NCBI GenBank assembly: GCA_025353725.1
Contig: JANXOF010000043.1
Location: 1 to 52,522 of the forward strand
DNA from: Polyangiaceae bacterium
GTDB taxonomy: Bacteria > Myxococcota_A > Polyangia > Polyangiales > Polyangiaceae
Direction of reading: 5' to 3'
Length of the DNA: 52,522 nt
The position numbers and the translations under genes are program-made. This document shows, piece by piece, positions 8,071 to 17,169 of the stretch; the stretch's first letter is position 1, and every line of letters begins with the position of its first letter. Under the pieces are notes generated by a model that was not told where the DNA came from, did no database searches, and saw only the letters and a list, made by a program, of their open reading frames with translations.

Positions 8071-9603
8071 CTACAGCAGTGGTGAAAGCAACCGTGCTGC
8101 GGCCTCCGAGGCCCTCCACACAAGCGACACCGCCTGCCGCGTGGTGGGCCGAATCTCCGCGGCGAGCGCGAGGTCTTTCATGAAGTGAGTGACAAGCCTG
8201 CCTGCGTCTGCGGGTCCGTAAAAAACAGCACTTACTTCGAAGTTTAGTCGGAAGCTTCGGTTGTCCATATTCGCCGTCCCGACGGCGGCGAAGAAGTCGT
8301 CCACGGCAAGCGTCTTCGAGTGAATCATCGAAGGTTGGTATTCGTAAATGCGCACTCCCGCGGCGAGGAGTGCGTCGTAGTAAGAGCGTGCTGCCGCCGT
8401 GACGATTAGCGAGTCGCTTCGTCTTGGCACGAGGAGGCGAACGTCGACACCGCGCATCGCCGTCGTGATGAGCGCAGCGAGAATGGCGTCATCGGGGACA
8501 AAGTACGGAGTGGTAATGTACACACGTTCGCGCGCCATCGTGATGGCCGCGAAGTACAGCTTTTGAATGGCCTCTACGTCGCGATCGGGACCCGACGCTA
8601 CGATTTGAACGAGGTGGTTTCCGGTCCGTGTCTGCGTTGGAAAGTACGCTTCGTCGCGCGCTACGTAGCCGGTCGCGTAGTACCAATCGTCAAGAAACGT
8701 GAGCTGTAGCCATCGCACGGCATCTCCCGTGATCCTGGCGTGCGTGTCGCGCCATGGCCCCATGCTGTCGAGCGGCTTTCTTCTTCGCCGCGAGTGCCCG
8801 CGCCCCGCGAAAGGTTCGGCTTCGATTCGCGGGAGGTAGTCGTCGGATATATTGACGCCGCCCGTGAAGCCTACCGTGCCGTCGCATACGACGACCTTTC
8901 GGTGGTTTCGAAAGTCGACGCGGTGAAAGAGCCGCGCGAACGATACTGGGTTGAACCGCGCGAAGAGAATTCCTGCCTCTCGCATCGGAGCGACGAACGC
9001 GTTGGTCATATCACTGGATCCGACGGCGTCGACAAGCACGCGGACGACGACGCCATCCTTGGCGCGAGCGATGAGCGCGTCGCGGAAGCGGTGGCCGCTA
9101 CGGCGTGGGTCAAAGATATAGGTGTTGAGGTGCACATGATGCGTTGCGTTGGCTATCGCGGCCTCGATGGCGTCGTAGGTGAGTGACGTATCGTGGAACA
9201 CGTCTACCGATTCGGCTTGCGTAGCGGGGGGTTCTCCTGCGCACCTGACGAGGCGTACGAGCTGCGCAACGCGTGGGTCGTCTTGTACTGTCGGCGGATC
9301 ACTCGGCCTCATTCCAACGCGACTTTTCGTCGCGACGGCCGCCCGCGCCCGCTTATGCCGCAGCCGCTTGCGCATCATACGCCGCGGTCCAAGAAGAAAA
9401 AAGAGAATCAAGCCAACGTAGGGCAGGGCGATGAGGCTCAGAATCCAAGCCAGCGTTGCAATGGGCGTTCGCTTCTCGAACAGAATCCACGTGGCTAATA
9501 CGGCTACGTAAATGAGTTGCGCGACGGCGAGGATGGTGAACCACACGGGCGCTAGTTTTTTAGCAAGTGGCCTGAGACGGATGCCGGTATCCTCCTTGCG
9601 CAA
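8071..9603 (-). CDS. cls: Cardiolipin synthase (phospholipase D superfamily)
   Basis: Membrane enzyme that condenses two phosphatidylglycerol molecules, or uses another phosphatidyl donor, to make cardiolipin. Two N-terminal transmembrane helices (PVWFTILAVAQLIYVAVL and IATLAWILSLIALPYVGLIL) precede two PLD catalytic HxKxxxxD motifs: NHRKVVVCDG, followed by GFTGGVN, and IHSKTLAVDD, followed by GTANMDNRS. This order and length (about 490-510 residues) are typical of bacterial Cls. The start is uncertain: the frame is open to 9663, a TTG at 9603 and a GTG at 9546 are candidates, and any start upstream of the first helix overlaps the 3' end of the preceding kinase gene (stop at 9552-9554). The overlap suggests co-transcription with that kinase. 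Confidence 0.92.
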   Translation of the reverse strand: MRKEDTGIRLRPLAKKLAPVWFTILAVAQLIYVAVLATWILFEKRTPIATLAWILSLIALPYVGLILFFLLGPRRMMRKRLRHKRARAAVATKSRVGMRPSDPPTVQDDPRVAQLVRLVRCAGEPPATQAESVDVFHDTSLTYDAIEAAIANATHHVHLNTYIFDPRRSGHRFRDALIARAKDGVVVRVLVDAVGSSDMTNAFVAPMREAGILFARFNPVSFARLFHRVDFRNHRKVVVCDGTVGFTGGVNISDDYLPRIEAEPFAGRGHSRRRRKPLDSMGPWRDTHARITGDAVRWLQLTFLDDWYYATGYVARDEAYFPTQTRTGNHLVQIVASGPDRDVEAIQKLYFAAITMARERVYITTPYFVPDDAILAALITTAMRGVDVRLLVPRRSDSLIVTAAARSYYDALLAAGVRIYEYQPSMIHSKTLAVDDFFAAVGTANMDNRSFRLNFEVSAVFYGPADAGRLVTHFMKDLALAAEIRPTTRQAVSLVWRASEAAARLLSPLL

Positions 9604-11132
9604 GCCCTCCCGCCGGCGGCGAGGACGACGAGCACGGCAAGTACAGCGAGTGCCAAGCCCCAAGGCCGGTTTCGACTATGGCTGACATGAGCTGTTCGGC
9701 TCACCTGAGCGACCTGCGCCTGAGGGACACCTGTTGGGTGCGTCGGTGCGGTCCGCCATGCCGGCGGCGCGGTCCCTCGGGTGGGAACCGACGACTCTAC
9801 GGGAGGGAATTTGAATGCTCCTGCGGCCTCGTCACCCACCCGGAGAATGCGCGTCGGGTCATTGGAGGCAGCGTCCTCTTTCCACTTCGCTATGAAGGTC
9901 AAGGGGAGCGTGTGTCCACCGCTTGAAGGCTCTTCGGCTACGGGAAGGGCATGCGTTACCCGCGTGGTTGGCTCGAGCGTCACCGGGACGTCGTCTTCCG
10001 CTTCAAGGGCTAAGGCGACTGCCCGCGCAGCCTTGCGTTGTGCGCACGCCTCACTGAGCGCTTCGCCTAGCTCTTCGACCGAGGCGTAACGCGCCGCAGC
10101 GTCCTTGCTTAGACACCGCAACACGACGCTATCAAGGTAAGGCGACACGTCGCTACGGCCTTTACGGATCGAGGTCGGCGGGTGGTGAAGGATGCTCTCG
10201 AAAAGCTCCAGTAGGCTAGCCGCGGAAAACGGAGGCGACCCTGTAAGCAATTCGTACATGGTTGCTCCAAGGCCATAGATATCCGTACGAACGCTCACGC
10301 GCCCGACTTTGCTTATCTGCTCAGGAGCCATGTAGTGGGGCGAGCCGACGAACGATCGCGTCTGCGTGTCGACCGCTGGTGCAAATCCTTGGTGCACATC
10401 GCTCGAGGGAAGCGCCTTAGAAAGCCCGAAGTCCACGACCTTGACGATTCCCTCCCGTGTGAGGAACAAGTTGTGCGGCTTGAGATCGCGGTGAATGATC
10501 CCGCGGCCGTGCGCTTCACCGATGGCGTCGCTGGCTTGGGTGATATAGTCAACGACCCGATTTGCGGTCATGGGTCCCTCGGCGATGAGGACTTTATGAA
10601 GGTCACGGCCCTCGAGATACTCCATGACCATATAAGGGACGCCGGATACCAGGCGGTCGATATCGAGAATGCGTGCGGCGTGTTGGCTTGTTAGGGCCGC
10701 AGCCGCGCGTGCCTCGTGTGCGAATCGGCGTCCTCCGTCGGCCTTCGTCAAAAGCTCCGCGTGCATCACTTTGATCGCGACCGAGCGTCCAAGTTCGACG
10801 TGGGTACCGCGCAGTACGGTGCCCATGCCGCCAGTGCCCAAAAGTTCATCCACCCGGTACTTGCCGCCGATGACGTCGCCCACCCAAAACTTGTTTTCGG
10901 CAGCCCGGGGTCGCTCGGCGAGGAGCGTTTCGCTGCCGTGGGATGCCTCGGGATAGGACTCCGACCTTCCCGTCTCCGCGACGAGCGAGCGACACGAGTC
11001 GCAGGTGTCGAGGTGTGCACGAAATTGTGCTACCTCACACGCGTCGAGAACGCCCTGGAAGTACAGCGCCACGACGTCATCCGACGGGCAGTCCGCGTTG
11101 CATCGGTCGCATTCGTCGCCACGTGACGCCAT
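9552..11132 (-). CDS. Membrane-anchored Ser/Thr kinase with N-terminal zinc-finger-like domain
   Basis: 526 residues from the ATG at 11132 (MASRGDECDRCNADCPSDDV). The first 50 residues carry cysteines and histidine in an anti-sigma zinc-finger-like pattern (CDRCNADC, then FRAHLDTCDSCRSLV). The kinase domain (about 85-350) has GTGGMG, lysine in VAIKVMH, HRDLKPHN, DFGLSK and GSPHYMAPEQ. A Pro/Thr-rich linker follows, and a single transmembrane helix near the C-terminus (WGLALAVLAVLVVLAAGG) would place the kinase in the cytoplasm with a very short external tail. The gene is divergent from the sigma-factor gene at 11338; an anti-sigma-like zinc finger next to a sigma factor suggests a linked regulatory pair, although direct control is an inference. 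The frame is open upstream to 11288, but that part is low complexity. Confidence 0.92.
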   Translation of the reverse strand: MASRGDECDRCNADCPSDDVVALYFQGVLDACEVAQFRAHLDTCDSCRSLVAETGRSESYPEASHGSETLLAERPRAAENKFWVGDVIGGKYRVDELLGTGGMGTVLRGTHVELGRSVAIKVMHAELLTKADGGRRFAHEARAAAALTSQHAARILDIDRLVSGVPYMVMEYLEGRDLHKVLIAEGPMTANRVVDYITQASDAIGEAHGRGIIHRDLKPHNLFLTREGIVKVVDFGLSKALPSSDVHQGFAPAVDTQTRSFVGSPHYMAPEQISKVGRVSVRTDIYGLGATMYELLTGSPPFSAASLLELFESILHHPPTSIRKGRSDVSPYLDSVVLRCLSKDAAARYASVEELGEALSEACAQRKAARAVALALEAEDDVPVTLEPTTRVTHALPVAEEPSSGGHTLPLTFIAKWKEDAASNDPTRILRVGDEAAGAFKFPPVESSVPTRGTAPPAWRTAPTHPTGVPQAQVAQVSRTAHVSHSRNRPWGLALAVLAVLVVLAAGGRACARRIPASVSGHLLKN

Positions 11133-11337
11133 CGGCGAGAACGTAACACCTTCGCGAACGAGAGCGCCGGCAGACGGCGGCGGTTTGGACCTTTGCGTCG
11201 GCGGCGTGGATCCCCTCGAAGGCTGCGTCCGTGCGGTCAGCGTCAAGGGCCGCGTTGACCGAGGCCTCCGTAGCGGCGTAGCTCGCACGAACTGTGTCTC
11301 GACACGTGATCAGGGTGAACCGCTAAGCTTGTCTCCG

Positions 11338-12141
11338 ATGGCGATCGAAGACAGTGAGTTGCAGACACTGGCGCGTACGAGCGCGGCGGCCTGGCCTGGA
11401 GTCGGGCTTCCACTTGACGTGTTTGTCGTTCACCTCCGAGATCGAATCGGCGAGACCGACACCGCCGTGATGGTCCAAGGAATTCACCTAGCGGACCTCT
11501 ACCTCGCGTGCGCCTGTCTGCACTTCGACCCTCTCGCGTGGCGTGAGCTCTATCGCCTCCATCTCTCGCGGGTTCCGCAGTTTGTAGGTCGAATGGACGC
11601 CTCGAGGGCGTTCATCGACGAGGTCCGGCAACGACTCAGTGCGAAGCTTATCGGCGATTCGGATTCGCCCGCAAAGCTTGCGCTCTACACGGGTAGGGGA
11701 CCGCTCGGCGCGTGGCTGCGGGTCGCCGCGATCCGTGAAGCGCAGAATCTAAAGCGCCGAACCAAACGCATGGTGGACGCGAACGATGTCGCGCTCAAAG
11801 CCACGGCCCACGACCCCGAGATGCATCTGTTGAAGCATCGCTTGGCGGTTCCTTTCGCAGAGTGCTTTCAAGAAGTCCTCGCCACGCTCAGCGCCGACGA
11901 GCGCAACGTCCTACGGCTTCACTACCTCGACGGACTCACCATCGAGGAAGTCGGTAAAGCCTATCGCGTAAGTCGTGCGACCGCGGCACGGTGGCTCGCG
12001 AGTGCGCGTCAAACCATCCTCGAACGGACGCGTGCAGCTCTCGGCTACAAGCTCGGTGAAAGCGCTCCGCGAGGTGAAAGCCTCCTCGCTTTTGTCGGCA
12101 GTCAGCTCGACATGAGCTTGCACGGTCACTTCAAGCCCTAG
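11338..12141 (+). CDS. Sigma-70 family RNA polymerase sigma factor, myxobacterial type
   Basis: 267 residues beginning MAIEDSELQTLARTSAAAWP at the ATG at 11338; the frame extends upstream to 11005 without coding character. Region 2-like sequence lies around ARTGRGPLGAWLRVAAIREAQNLKRR (read here as LYTGRGPLGAWLRVAA), and region 4 with its helix-turn-helix is LSADERNVLRLHYLDGLTIE followed by EVGKAYRVSRATAARWLASA. The overall pattern, with a long N-terminal extension before region 2, matches the sigma-70 group expanded in Myxococcales (I recall it as the gmx1 family). The gene is divergent from the zinc-finger Ser/Thr kinase at 11132, with about 205 bases between the starts, a common arrangement for this family. 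Target genes cannot be read from the sequence. Confidence 0.88.
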   Translation: MAIEDSELQTLARTSAAAWPGVGLPLDVFVVHLRDRIGETDTAVMVQGIHLADLYLACACLHFDPLAWRELYRLHLSRVPQFVGRMDASRAFIDEVRQRLSAKLIGDSDSPAKLALYTGRGPLGAWLRVAAIREAQNLKRRTKRMVDANDVALKATAHDPEMHLLKHRLAVPFAECFQEVLATLSADERNVLRLHYLDGLTIEEVGKAYRVSRATAARWLASARQTILERTRAALGYKLGESAPRGESLLAFVGSQLDMSLHGHFKP

Positions 12142-12211
12142 CGTTGTGTTTTGGAGCGCGCGCCGACGCGCTTCACGCAAAGGGGCAGAAACCGAGTAGT
12201 GAACGTGTGCG

Positions 12212-13648
12212 ATGCGCACGCTCGTTTGGTTTCGAGGCAAGGATCTACGGCTTACGGATCACCTTCCGCTGCTTGATGCGCTGCGCGGCGGCGAAGCGGT
12301 TCCGTTGTTCGTGGTCGACCCGTATTTCTTCGCGCCGTCGCGAGCGCGGGAGCTGCCTAATCGAATGCAGTTTCTGGTCGAATCGCTTGAAGAGCTTGCC
12401 GCCGATATCAAAGCGCGTGGCTCGCAACTGCTCTTCGCGCATGGCAAGAGCCTCGACGTCGTGCCCCAGGTCGCGAAGGCTTTGGCTGTCTCACGAGTGG
12501 TGGCGCATCGGTGGAGCGAGCCTTTCGGCATCGAGCGTGATCGGCGCGTGGCGGCGGCGCTTGCGGCCGCGGGTTCGCGACTTGAGCTCTTCGAGGGCGA
12601 AACGATGGCGTCGCCGGGGCAGATTCTCACCGGGCAGGGCACTTCGTTCGCCGTCTTCACGCCCTTCGCTCGTGCGTTCGCGAAGAGCGTCACGATGGCG
12701 ACTCCACGCCCGGCTCCGCGCACGCTGCCGCCGCTGCCAGACCTGCCTGCTTCGGCTTCCGCCTGGCTCGGCCCTGCGCCGACACTCGCGTCGATCGGCG
12801 TCCAAAAAAATGAGTTCCTGACGCCCGGCGGTGAGCGTGCAGCGCGCGGGCGTCTGGCCGTGTTTGCCCGCGCCGCCGCGGCTCAGTACGACGAGGGCCG
12901 AAACCTCATGGCGATTGCCGGGACGAGCCGCATGTCGCAAGATCTAAAGTTTGGCACGCTCTCGCCGTTCGCGGCGTGGGATGCGCTTCGTGAGCCGCTC
13001 GCCCATCACCCCAAAGCCTGGCGCGCGTTCTCCAACGAACTCGTATGGCGAGAATTCGCGTACGACGTGATGCGCTCAAAGCCCGCCGTGCTCACCCACC
13101 CCTTTCGTCCAGCATGGGAGAAATTCCCGTGGCGGGAAGACCAGGCAGCCTGGGGCGCCTGGGTCGAGGGCAAAACCGGCTACCCCGTGGTCGACGCGGC
13201 CGCGCGCCAACTCCTTGCCGAAGGGTTCGTGCACAATCGTGCGCGGATGATCGCGGCGAGCTTCCTATGCAAGCATCTGCTTCTCGATTTTCGGCTCGGC
13301 GAGGCTCACTACATGAAGCACCTCACGGACGGCGACTGGGCCAGCAACAACCTCGGCTGGCAGTGGTCGGCAGGGTGCGGCGTTGACGCGCAGCCTTGGT
13401 TTCGCGTGTTCAATCCGGTGACCCAGGGCGAGAAGTTCGATGCGGCGGGCGCGTACGTTCGACGCTGGGTTCCTGAGCTCGCGAAGGTGCATGCGAAGTA
13501 CATTCACAGCCCCTGGACATCACCTCCGCTCGAACTCCGATCCGCGGGCGTGGAGTTGGGCAAGACGTACCCGCGCCCCATCGTCGAGCACGTCGTCGGC
13601 CGCGGTCGTTTCCTCGCAGCCGCCGAGGGGCACCTTCGCAAACCTTGA
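12212..13648 (+). CDS. phrB: Deoxyribodipyrimidine photolyase
   Basis: 478-residue FAD enzyme that repairs UV-induced cyclobutane pyrimidine dimers with blue light. The N-terminal alpha/beta antenna domain starts MRTLVWFRGKDLRLTDHLPL. The C-terminal helical FAD domain has the conserved run TGYPVVDAAARQLLAEGFVH, NRARMIAASFLCKHLLLDFR, and LTDGDWASNNLGWQWSAGCG with DAQPWFRVFNP, which includes tryptophans of the electron-transfer chain and the FAD-contacting Asn/Asp. Length and motifs fit class I CPD photolyases; cryptochrome function cannot be excluded. It lies 70 bases downstream of the sigma-factor gene on the same strand. A light-responsive link between them is possible but not shown. Confidence 0.95.
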   Translation: MRTLVWFRGKDLRLTDHLPLLDALRGGEAVPLFVVDPYFFAPSRARELPNRMQFLVESLEELAADIKARGSQLLFAHGKSLDVVPQVAKALAVSRVVAHRWSEPFGIERDRRVAAALAAAGSRLELFEGETMASPGQILTGQGTSFAVFTPFARAFAKSVTMATPRPAPRTLPPLPDLPASASAWLGPAPTLASIGVQKNEFLTPGGERAARGRLAVFARAAAAQYDEGRNLMAIAGTSRMSQDLKFGTLSPFAAWDALREPLAHHPKAWRAFSNELVWREFAYDVMRSKPAVLTHPFRPAWEKFPWREDQAAWGAWVEGKTGYPVVDAAARQLLAEGFVHNRARMIAASFLCKHLLLDFRLGEAHYMKHLTDGDWASNNLGWQWSAGCGVDAQPWFRVFNPVTQGEKFDAAGAYVRRWVPELAKVHAKYIHSPWTSPPLELRSAGVELGKTYPRPIVEHVVGRGRFLAAAEGHLRKP

Positions 13649-13775
13649 GTCATGGATGGGAGACCGCATCCGAGTCCACTGGCCTTCGCGCGGTCTCTCG
13701 CCGCAGTCGCGGAGATCCCGCCCGCGGTCGAAATCACACCGTGGCAACGTCTGCGGACCGCGGTACTCTCACCCC

Positions 13776-14096
13776 ATGCTGCCCGAAACGCGCGCGACGA
13801 GTTATGCGCACGATGCTGCTCTTGGTGTTGTCGTCGTTTACTCGAAGCCGGGGGCGAGGCCAGCGTTGCATGGCGACCTGCCTGCGCGACTACTCCTCGA
13901 TGGGCGAGGCCATCTCGTTGGCGTCGACGTGAGTCCGGAGACCTCGGAGCGGCTTGTCGTGATGCTCGGCGCTCACGAGAAGGTCGCGAGCACGACCGAC
14001 GCGATCGTGCACATCGAAGGAGGGGGCCGAACGGTCACGCTTCACGGCTCCGCCGCGCGGCTCATCGCGCCGGGTGCGAACCCGTACGTGTTCTGA
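13776..14096 (+). CDS. Small hypothetical protein
   Basis: 106 residues from an ATG at 13776 (MLPETRATSYAHDAALGVVV). It is predicted beta-rich, with segments LLLDGRGHLVGVDVSPE and GRTVTLHGSAARLIAPG. The pattern of a hydrophobic strand followed by DGRGHLVGVDV faintly recalls DUF2283-type small proteins, but the similarity is too weak to assign. There is no clear ribosome-binding site, so the start is uncertain and the frame is open further upstream. It lies between the photolyase and hydrolase genes on the same strand. Confidence 0.5.
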   Translation: MLPETRATSYAHDAALGVVVVYSKPGARPALHGDLPARLLLDGRGHLVGVDVSPETSERLVVMLGAHEKVASTTDAIVHIEGGGRTVTLHGSAARLIAPGANPYVF

Positions 14097-14154
14097 TTTT
14101 CGACGTAGGCGTCCACGCGCGCTAGCGGACGCCTCTCACTTCGCCGCTCGTGGC

Positions 14155-15267
14155 ATGATGGTGAGCATGGTGTCTACGCGATGGCGCAGGGTGGTTGGGG
14201 CGACGGTAGGAGCCGTTGACCGCGCTCTCGCAGTGGCGATGCATGCTCACGGCACCCGCGATAGGGCTCGCCACCGAGTCACGAACGACAACGCTCGGAT
14301 AGCCGAGCTCGACGCGATTCATCGCGACTACGGAGACCGTGCCCTTCTCGAAGAGGCAACGAGCTACTTCCCGTCGCCGGGCGCGATAGATCCGTCGCTA
14401 CGTGGGGTGCGCCGCGAGGCGCGCGCGGGTCGCATGGCCGTCGATGTCTGGGACGCGGCGTGGCCAAGTCCGTTCGTTCCGTACCTCGATGCGGTCGCGC
14501 CCAAGTACCTTTCGCGCATCGAAAATCGTACCGCACGCGCTCGGCTTTTTTTCGGCAAGACAGGTTTTGGGGGGCGCCCCGTCATCCTTGCCTTGCACGG
14601 ATACCTTGGCGGTCAATGGCTTCTCGAAGAGACCCAGTGGCCGCTCGCTTGGCTTGCGCGCCGCGGACTCGACGTCGCGATCCCGCTCCTCCCGTTTCAT
14701 GCACTACGCCGCGGACCGGCGGGTGGCGCGCCGCTCTTCCCAAGCGCAGATCCGCGGATCACCAACGAAGGGTTTCGGCAAGCGGTCGCGGATCTCGTGT
14801 CGCTCGCGCGGTGGCTTCGCGCACGGGGCGCGCCCTACGTGGGCGTGATGGGCATGAGCCTGGGAGGCTACACGGCCGCTCTCCTCGCGACCGTTTCGCG
14901 AGACATCGACTTCGTGATGTCGATGATTCCGCTCGCTTCCATCGCTGACTTTGCAAGGGAGCACGGGCGCCTCGGCGTCGGAGACCAGGCCGACGCGGAG
15001 TACGCCGCGCTCGACCGCGCAAACTGGGTAGTGAGCCCTTTGGCTCGACCTCTTCTCCTGCCGTCATCCCGCGCGCTCGTCGTCGCCGCGGAGCACGACC
15101 GCATCACGCCGGTCTCTCATGCCCTACGCCTTGCGACGCATTTCGGATGTGAGCTGCTCACGGTTCCTGGCGGTCACTTTCTCCAGATCGGTCGCGGCAA
15201 AGCGTTTCGCGGCCTCGCGTCGATGCTCGAGCGGGAGGGAATCGTGTCGCCGAGGCCGGTTCGATAA
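14155..15267 (+). CDS. Alpha/beta hydrolase
   Basis: About 370 residues from ATG 14155 (nearby ATGs at 14158 and 14167 are alternatives). The core shows the oxyanion region ILALHGYLGGQW, the nucleophile elbow GMSLGG (Ser of GxSxG), an acid in VVAAEHDRITP and the histidine in VPGGHFLQIG, which together make a complete Ser-Asp-His triad. The N-terminal 130 residues are charged and lack a clear signal peptide. The enzyme is a predicted esterase, lipase or related hydrolase; its substrate cannot be inferred. It resembles the large family of DUF2048-like or abhydrolase proteins, without a confident match. Confidence 0.88.
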   Translation: MMVSMVSTRWRRVVGATVGAVDRALAVAMHAHGTRDRARHRVTNDNARIAELDAIHRDYGDRALLEEATSYFPSPGAIDPSLRGVRREARAGRMAVDVWDAAWPSPFVPYLDAVAPKYLSRIENRTARARLFFGKTGFGGRPVILALHGYLGGQWLLEETQWPLAWLARRGLDVAIPLLPFHALRRGPAGGAPLFPSADPRITNEGFRQAVADLVSLARWLRARGAPYVGVMGMSLGGYTAALLATVSRDIDFVMSMIPLASIADFAREHGRLGVGDQADAEYAALDRANWVVSPLARPLLLPSSRALVVAAEHDRITPVSHALRLATHFGCELLTVPGGHFLQIGRGKAFRGLASMLEREGIVSPRPVR

Positions 15268-15369
15268 CGTCTGGGATGAGCGGGAATCGCAACGAACCCT
15301 TCCGATAACGCCACGGCACAGGTCGCACGAGTCTCGAAACGCGTGCCGACCGTCTTCGCGCGGCGACGC

Positions 15370-15564
15370 CTAGAAACGAATGCCGTTCTCGGTCCTGTGC
15401 TTCCACCATTGCCAAGCAAAGTAGACCCCCGGTACCGCGGCGACCGCGCCCATCACAGGCGACGCGAGCAAGACGCCAGCGGCGACCGCGCCGCTTGTCG
15501 CCACTGCGGCGACGATGCCCTTCTTCTTCGAATCATCGAGGACCTCGGTGCGCGTCTTACTCAT
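15370..15564 (-). CDS. Small membrane protein
   Basis: 64 residues starting MSKTRTEVLDDSKKKG at ATG 15564, with AGGA six bases upstream. One or two hydrophobic helices (GIVAAVATSGAVAAGVLLAS and AVAAVPGVYFAWQWW) follow a charged N-terminus, so it is probably an inner-membrane microprotein. Convergent with the alpha/beta hydrolase gene. No function is recognised. Confidence 0.6.
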   Translation of the reverse strand: MSKTRTEVLDDSKKKGIVAAVATSGAVAAGVLLASPVMGAVAAVPGVYFAWQWWKHRTENGIRF

Positions 15565-15712
15565 GGTTCCTAACCTTAAGCGCACGACCCTTCTCGTGCA
15601 ACGCGCGCGGAAAATTGGGTGCTCGGCGCGGACGCGTCGGGAGTTGCTTTACACGCACGGCAAGGCGAAGTACTCAGTTGCCACTGCGCGGGCTTGGTCC
15701 GGCGCACTCTTT

Positions 15713-15786
<74 letters not shown>

Positions 15787-16021
15787 AAAGAATCAAGCCG
15801 GGTGAGACGGGTGAGAGTATCGGGAGATGAGAGAGTCATGGGAGTGACGACGGCGACCGGGTGACGGGTTCCAGTTCGTCACTGAGGCAGCGGTGGCGTA
15901 AACGTTGGCGTCGCAGGCGCTCCGTCGGCGATTAAAGCCCAGTTGCCCGAACCTCGCTGTGCTCTAACGGTTTGGTAGGCGATTTCAGAAGAGGGCTGAT
16001 GGTAGGGTCTCGGCCCCCATC

Positions 16022-16504
16022 ATGAGATACACCCGTACTTCGCCCGCCTCCATTCCGTTCGCTGCAGCAGGGCTTTTGGGTTGCGCCGGGTGGCTCGCTC
16101 TCGTGGCCTGTAACACGCCAGCGAAAGAGCCGAATGACAGTGCCGCCGCCGCTCTGTCTTCGCCGTCCTCGCCTGCGGCAGCGCCAGCATCGACGGCCAG
16201 TGTCGCTTCCGCGCTTCCGCTCGCGTCGTCATCAACCGGAGGTGGGGCGTTGCCGCGCGGAGTTGGCGTCGACGCGAGCGCCCCGACCACCGCACCCGCG
16301 AGCGGTAACGCGTGTAAGAAGGATTCGGACTGCCGAACATTTTCAAGCTACTGCGCTGAGTCGCCGTGCGCCTGTCGCGTGCTCCTCGCGTCGTCGCAAG
16401 ATCCGAAGTGCCTCGGAGCGACCAAGGTGAATTGCTTTGCCGATCCGTGCATGAAAAAGGCGGCCAGTTGCCAGTCGGGGGCGTGCGTCCTCACGGCCCA
16501 GTAA
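16022..16504 (+). CDS. Lipoprotein with Cys-rich C-terminal domain
   Basis: 160 residues from ATG 16022. The N-terminus is a lipoprotein signal (AGLLGCAGWLALVACN, lipobox LVAC), followed by a Ser/Ala/Pro-rich linker and a compact C-terminal domain with ten or so cysteines (CKKDSDCRTFSSYC, SPCACRV, CFADPC, CQSGAC). Such short disulfide-rich modules are common in myxobacterial surface lipoproteins of unknown role. It is followed 26 bases later by the YkgJ-type gene on the same strand, so the two may be co-transcribed. Confidence 0.8.
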   Translation: MRYTRTSPASIPFAAAGLLGCAGWLALVACNTPAKEPNDSAAAALSSPSSPAAAPASTASVASALPLASSSTGGGALPRGVGVDASAPTTAPASGNACKKDSDCRTFSSYCAESPCACRVLLASSQDPKCLGATKVNCFADPCMKKAASCQSGACVLTAQ

Positions 16505-16530
16505 GCGTCGGCGGGAATCCTAGGATCCTC

Positions 16531-17169
16531 GTGAGTCGACGTAGGCTGCTTGCCATCTACGAAACCATCGAGCGGCGCACGCGGGCGACGACGGACTCTC
16601 ACCCCTGGTGGCCATGCCGCCGTGGGTGCGATACCTGCTGTCGCCGGCTTGCAGAAATTCCTCGGATGGTTCGGGCGGAGTGGGAGTTGCTGCGCGAAGG
16701 CCTTGAAAGGCTACCTCACGAGACCTTTACCGCCATTCGAGAGCGCGTTCTCGAACTTGCGCGGGCCGTGGACGAACATTCCCTCTCGGGTCATGTCGTT
16801 TGCCCGATGCTCGATCGTGAAGCGGGCGCATGTCTCGTCTACGAAAGGAGGCCTGGAGCCTGCCGCACGTATGGGTTTTACGTCGAACGTGGCGTTGGGC
16901 TTCACTGCGCCATGATTACTGAAGCGGTCGATGCGAGACCTGCGGGGGACGTCACCCAAGCGCTTGATGCCGCCCCCGACGCCGCCGAACCGCCGGTCGT
17001 ATGGGGAAATGCAGAGAGCGTCGACACCGCACTCATGCAGGTCGAGACCGAAGCTGGTTACGTACTCGCGCGGTCGCCGATCGCCCTCTCGGAGCCACGA
17101 CCGTTGACCGAGTGGTTCTTGACACTTTGCGAGCTCCCCCCTGGAGGCTCGGTTCGCGCGCCGGCGTGA
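16531..17169 (+). CDS. YkgJ-family cysteine-cluster protein
   Basis: 212 residues from a GTG at 16531 with AGGA six bases upstream; the frame opens upstream inside the lipoprotein gene, so that part is rejected. The family hallmark is a set of cysteines that bind zinc or an iron-sulfur cluster: WPCRRGCDTCCRRLAEIP near the N-terminus, and VVCPMLDREAGACLVYERRP plus ACRTYGFYV in the centre. The biochemical role of the family is not established. Its 3' end overlaps the convergent ferritin-like gene by 112 bases, an unusually long tail-to-tail overlap; both frames look coding over most of their length. Confidence 0.85.
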   Translation: MSRRRLLAIYETIERRTRATTDSHPWWPCRRGCDTCCRRLAEIPRMVRAEWELLREGLERLPHETFTAIRERVLELARAVDEHSLSGHVVCPMLDREAGACLVYERRPGACRTYGFYVERGVGLHCAMITEAVDARPAGDVTQALDAAPDAAEPPVVWGNAESVDTALMQVETEAGYVLARSPIALSEPRPLTEWFLTLCELPPGGSVRAPA

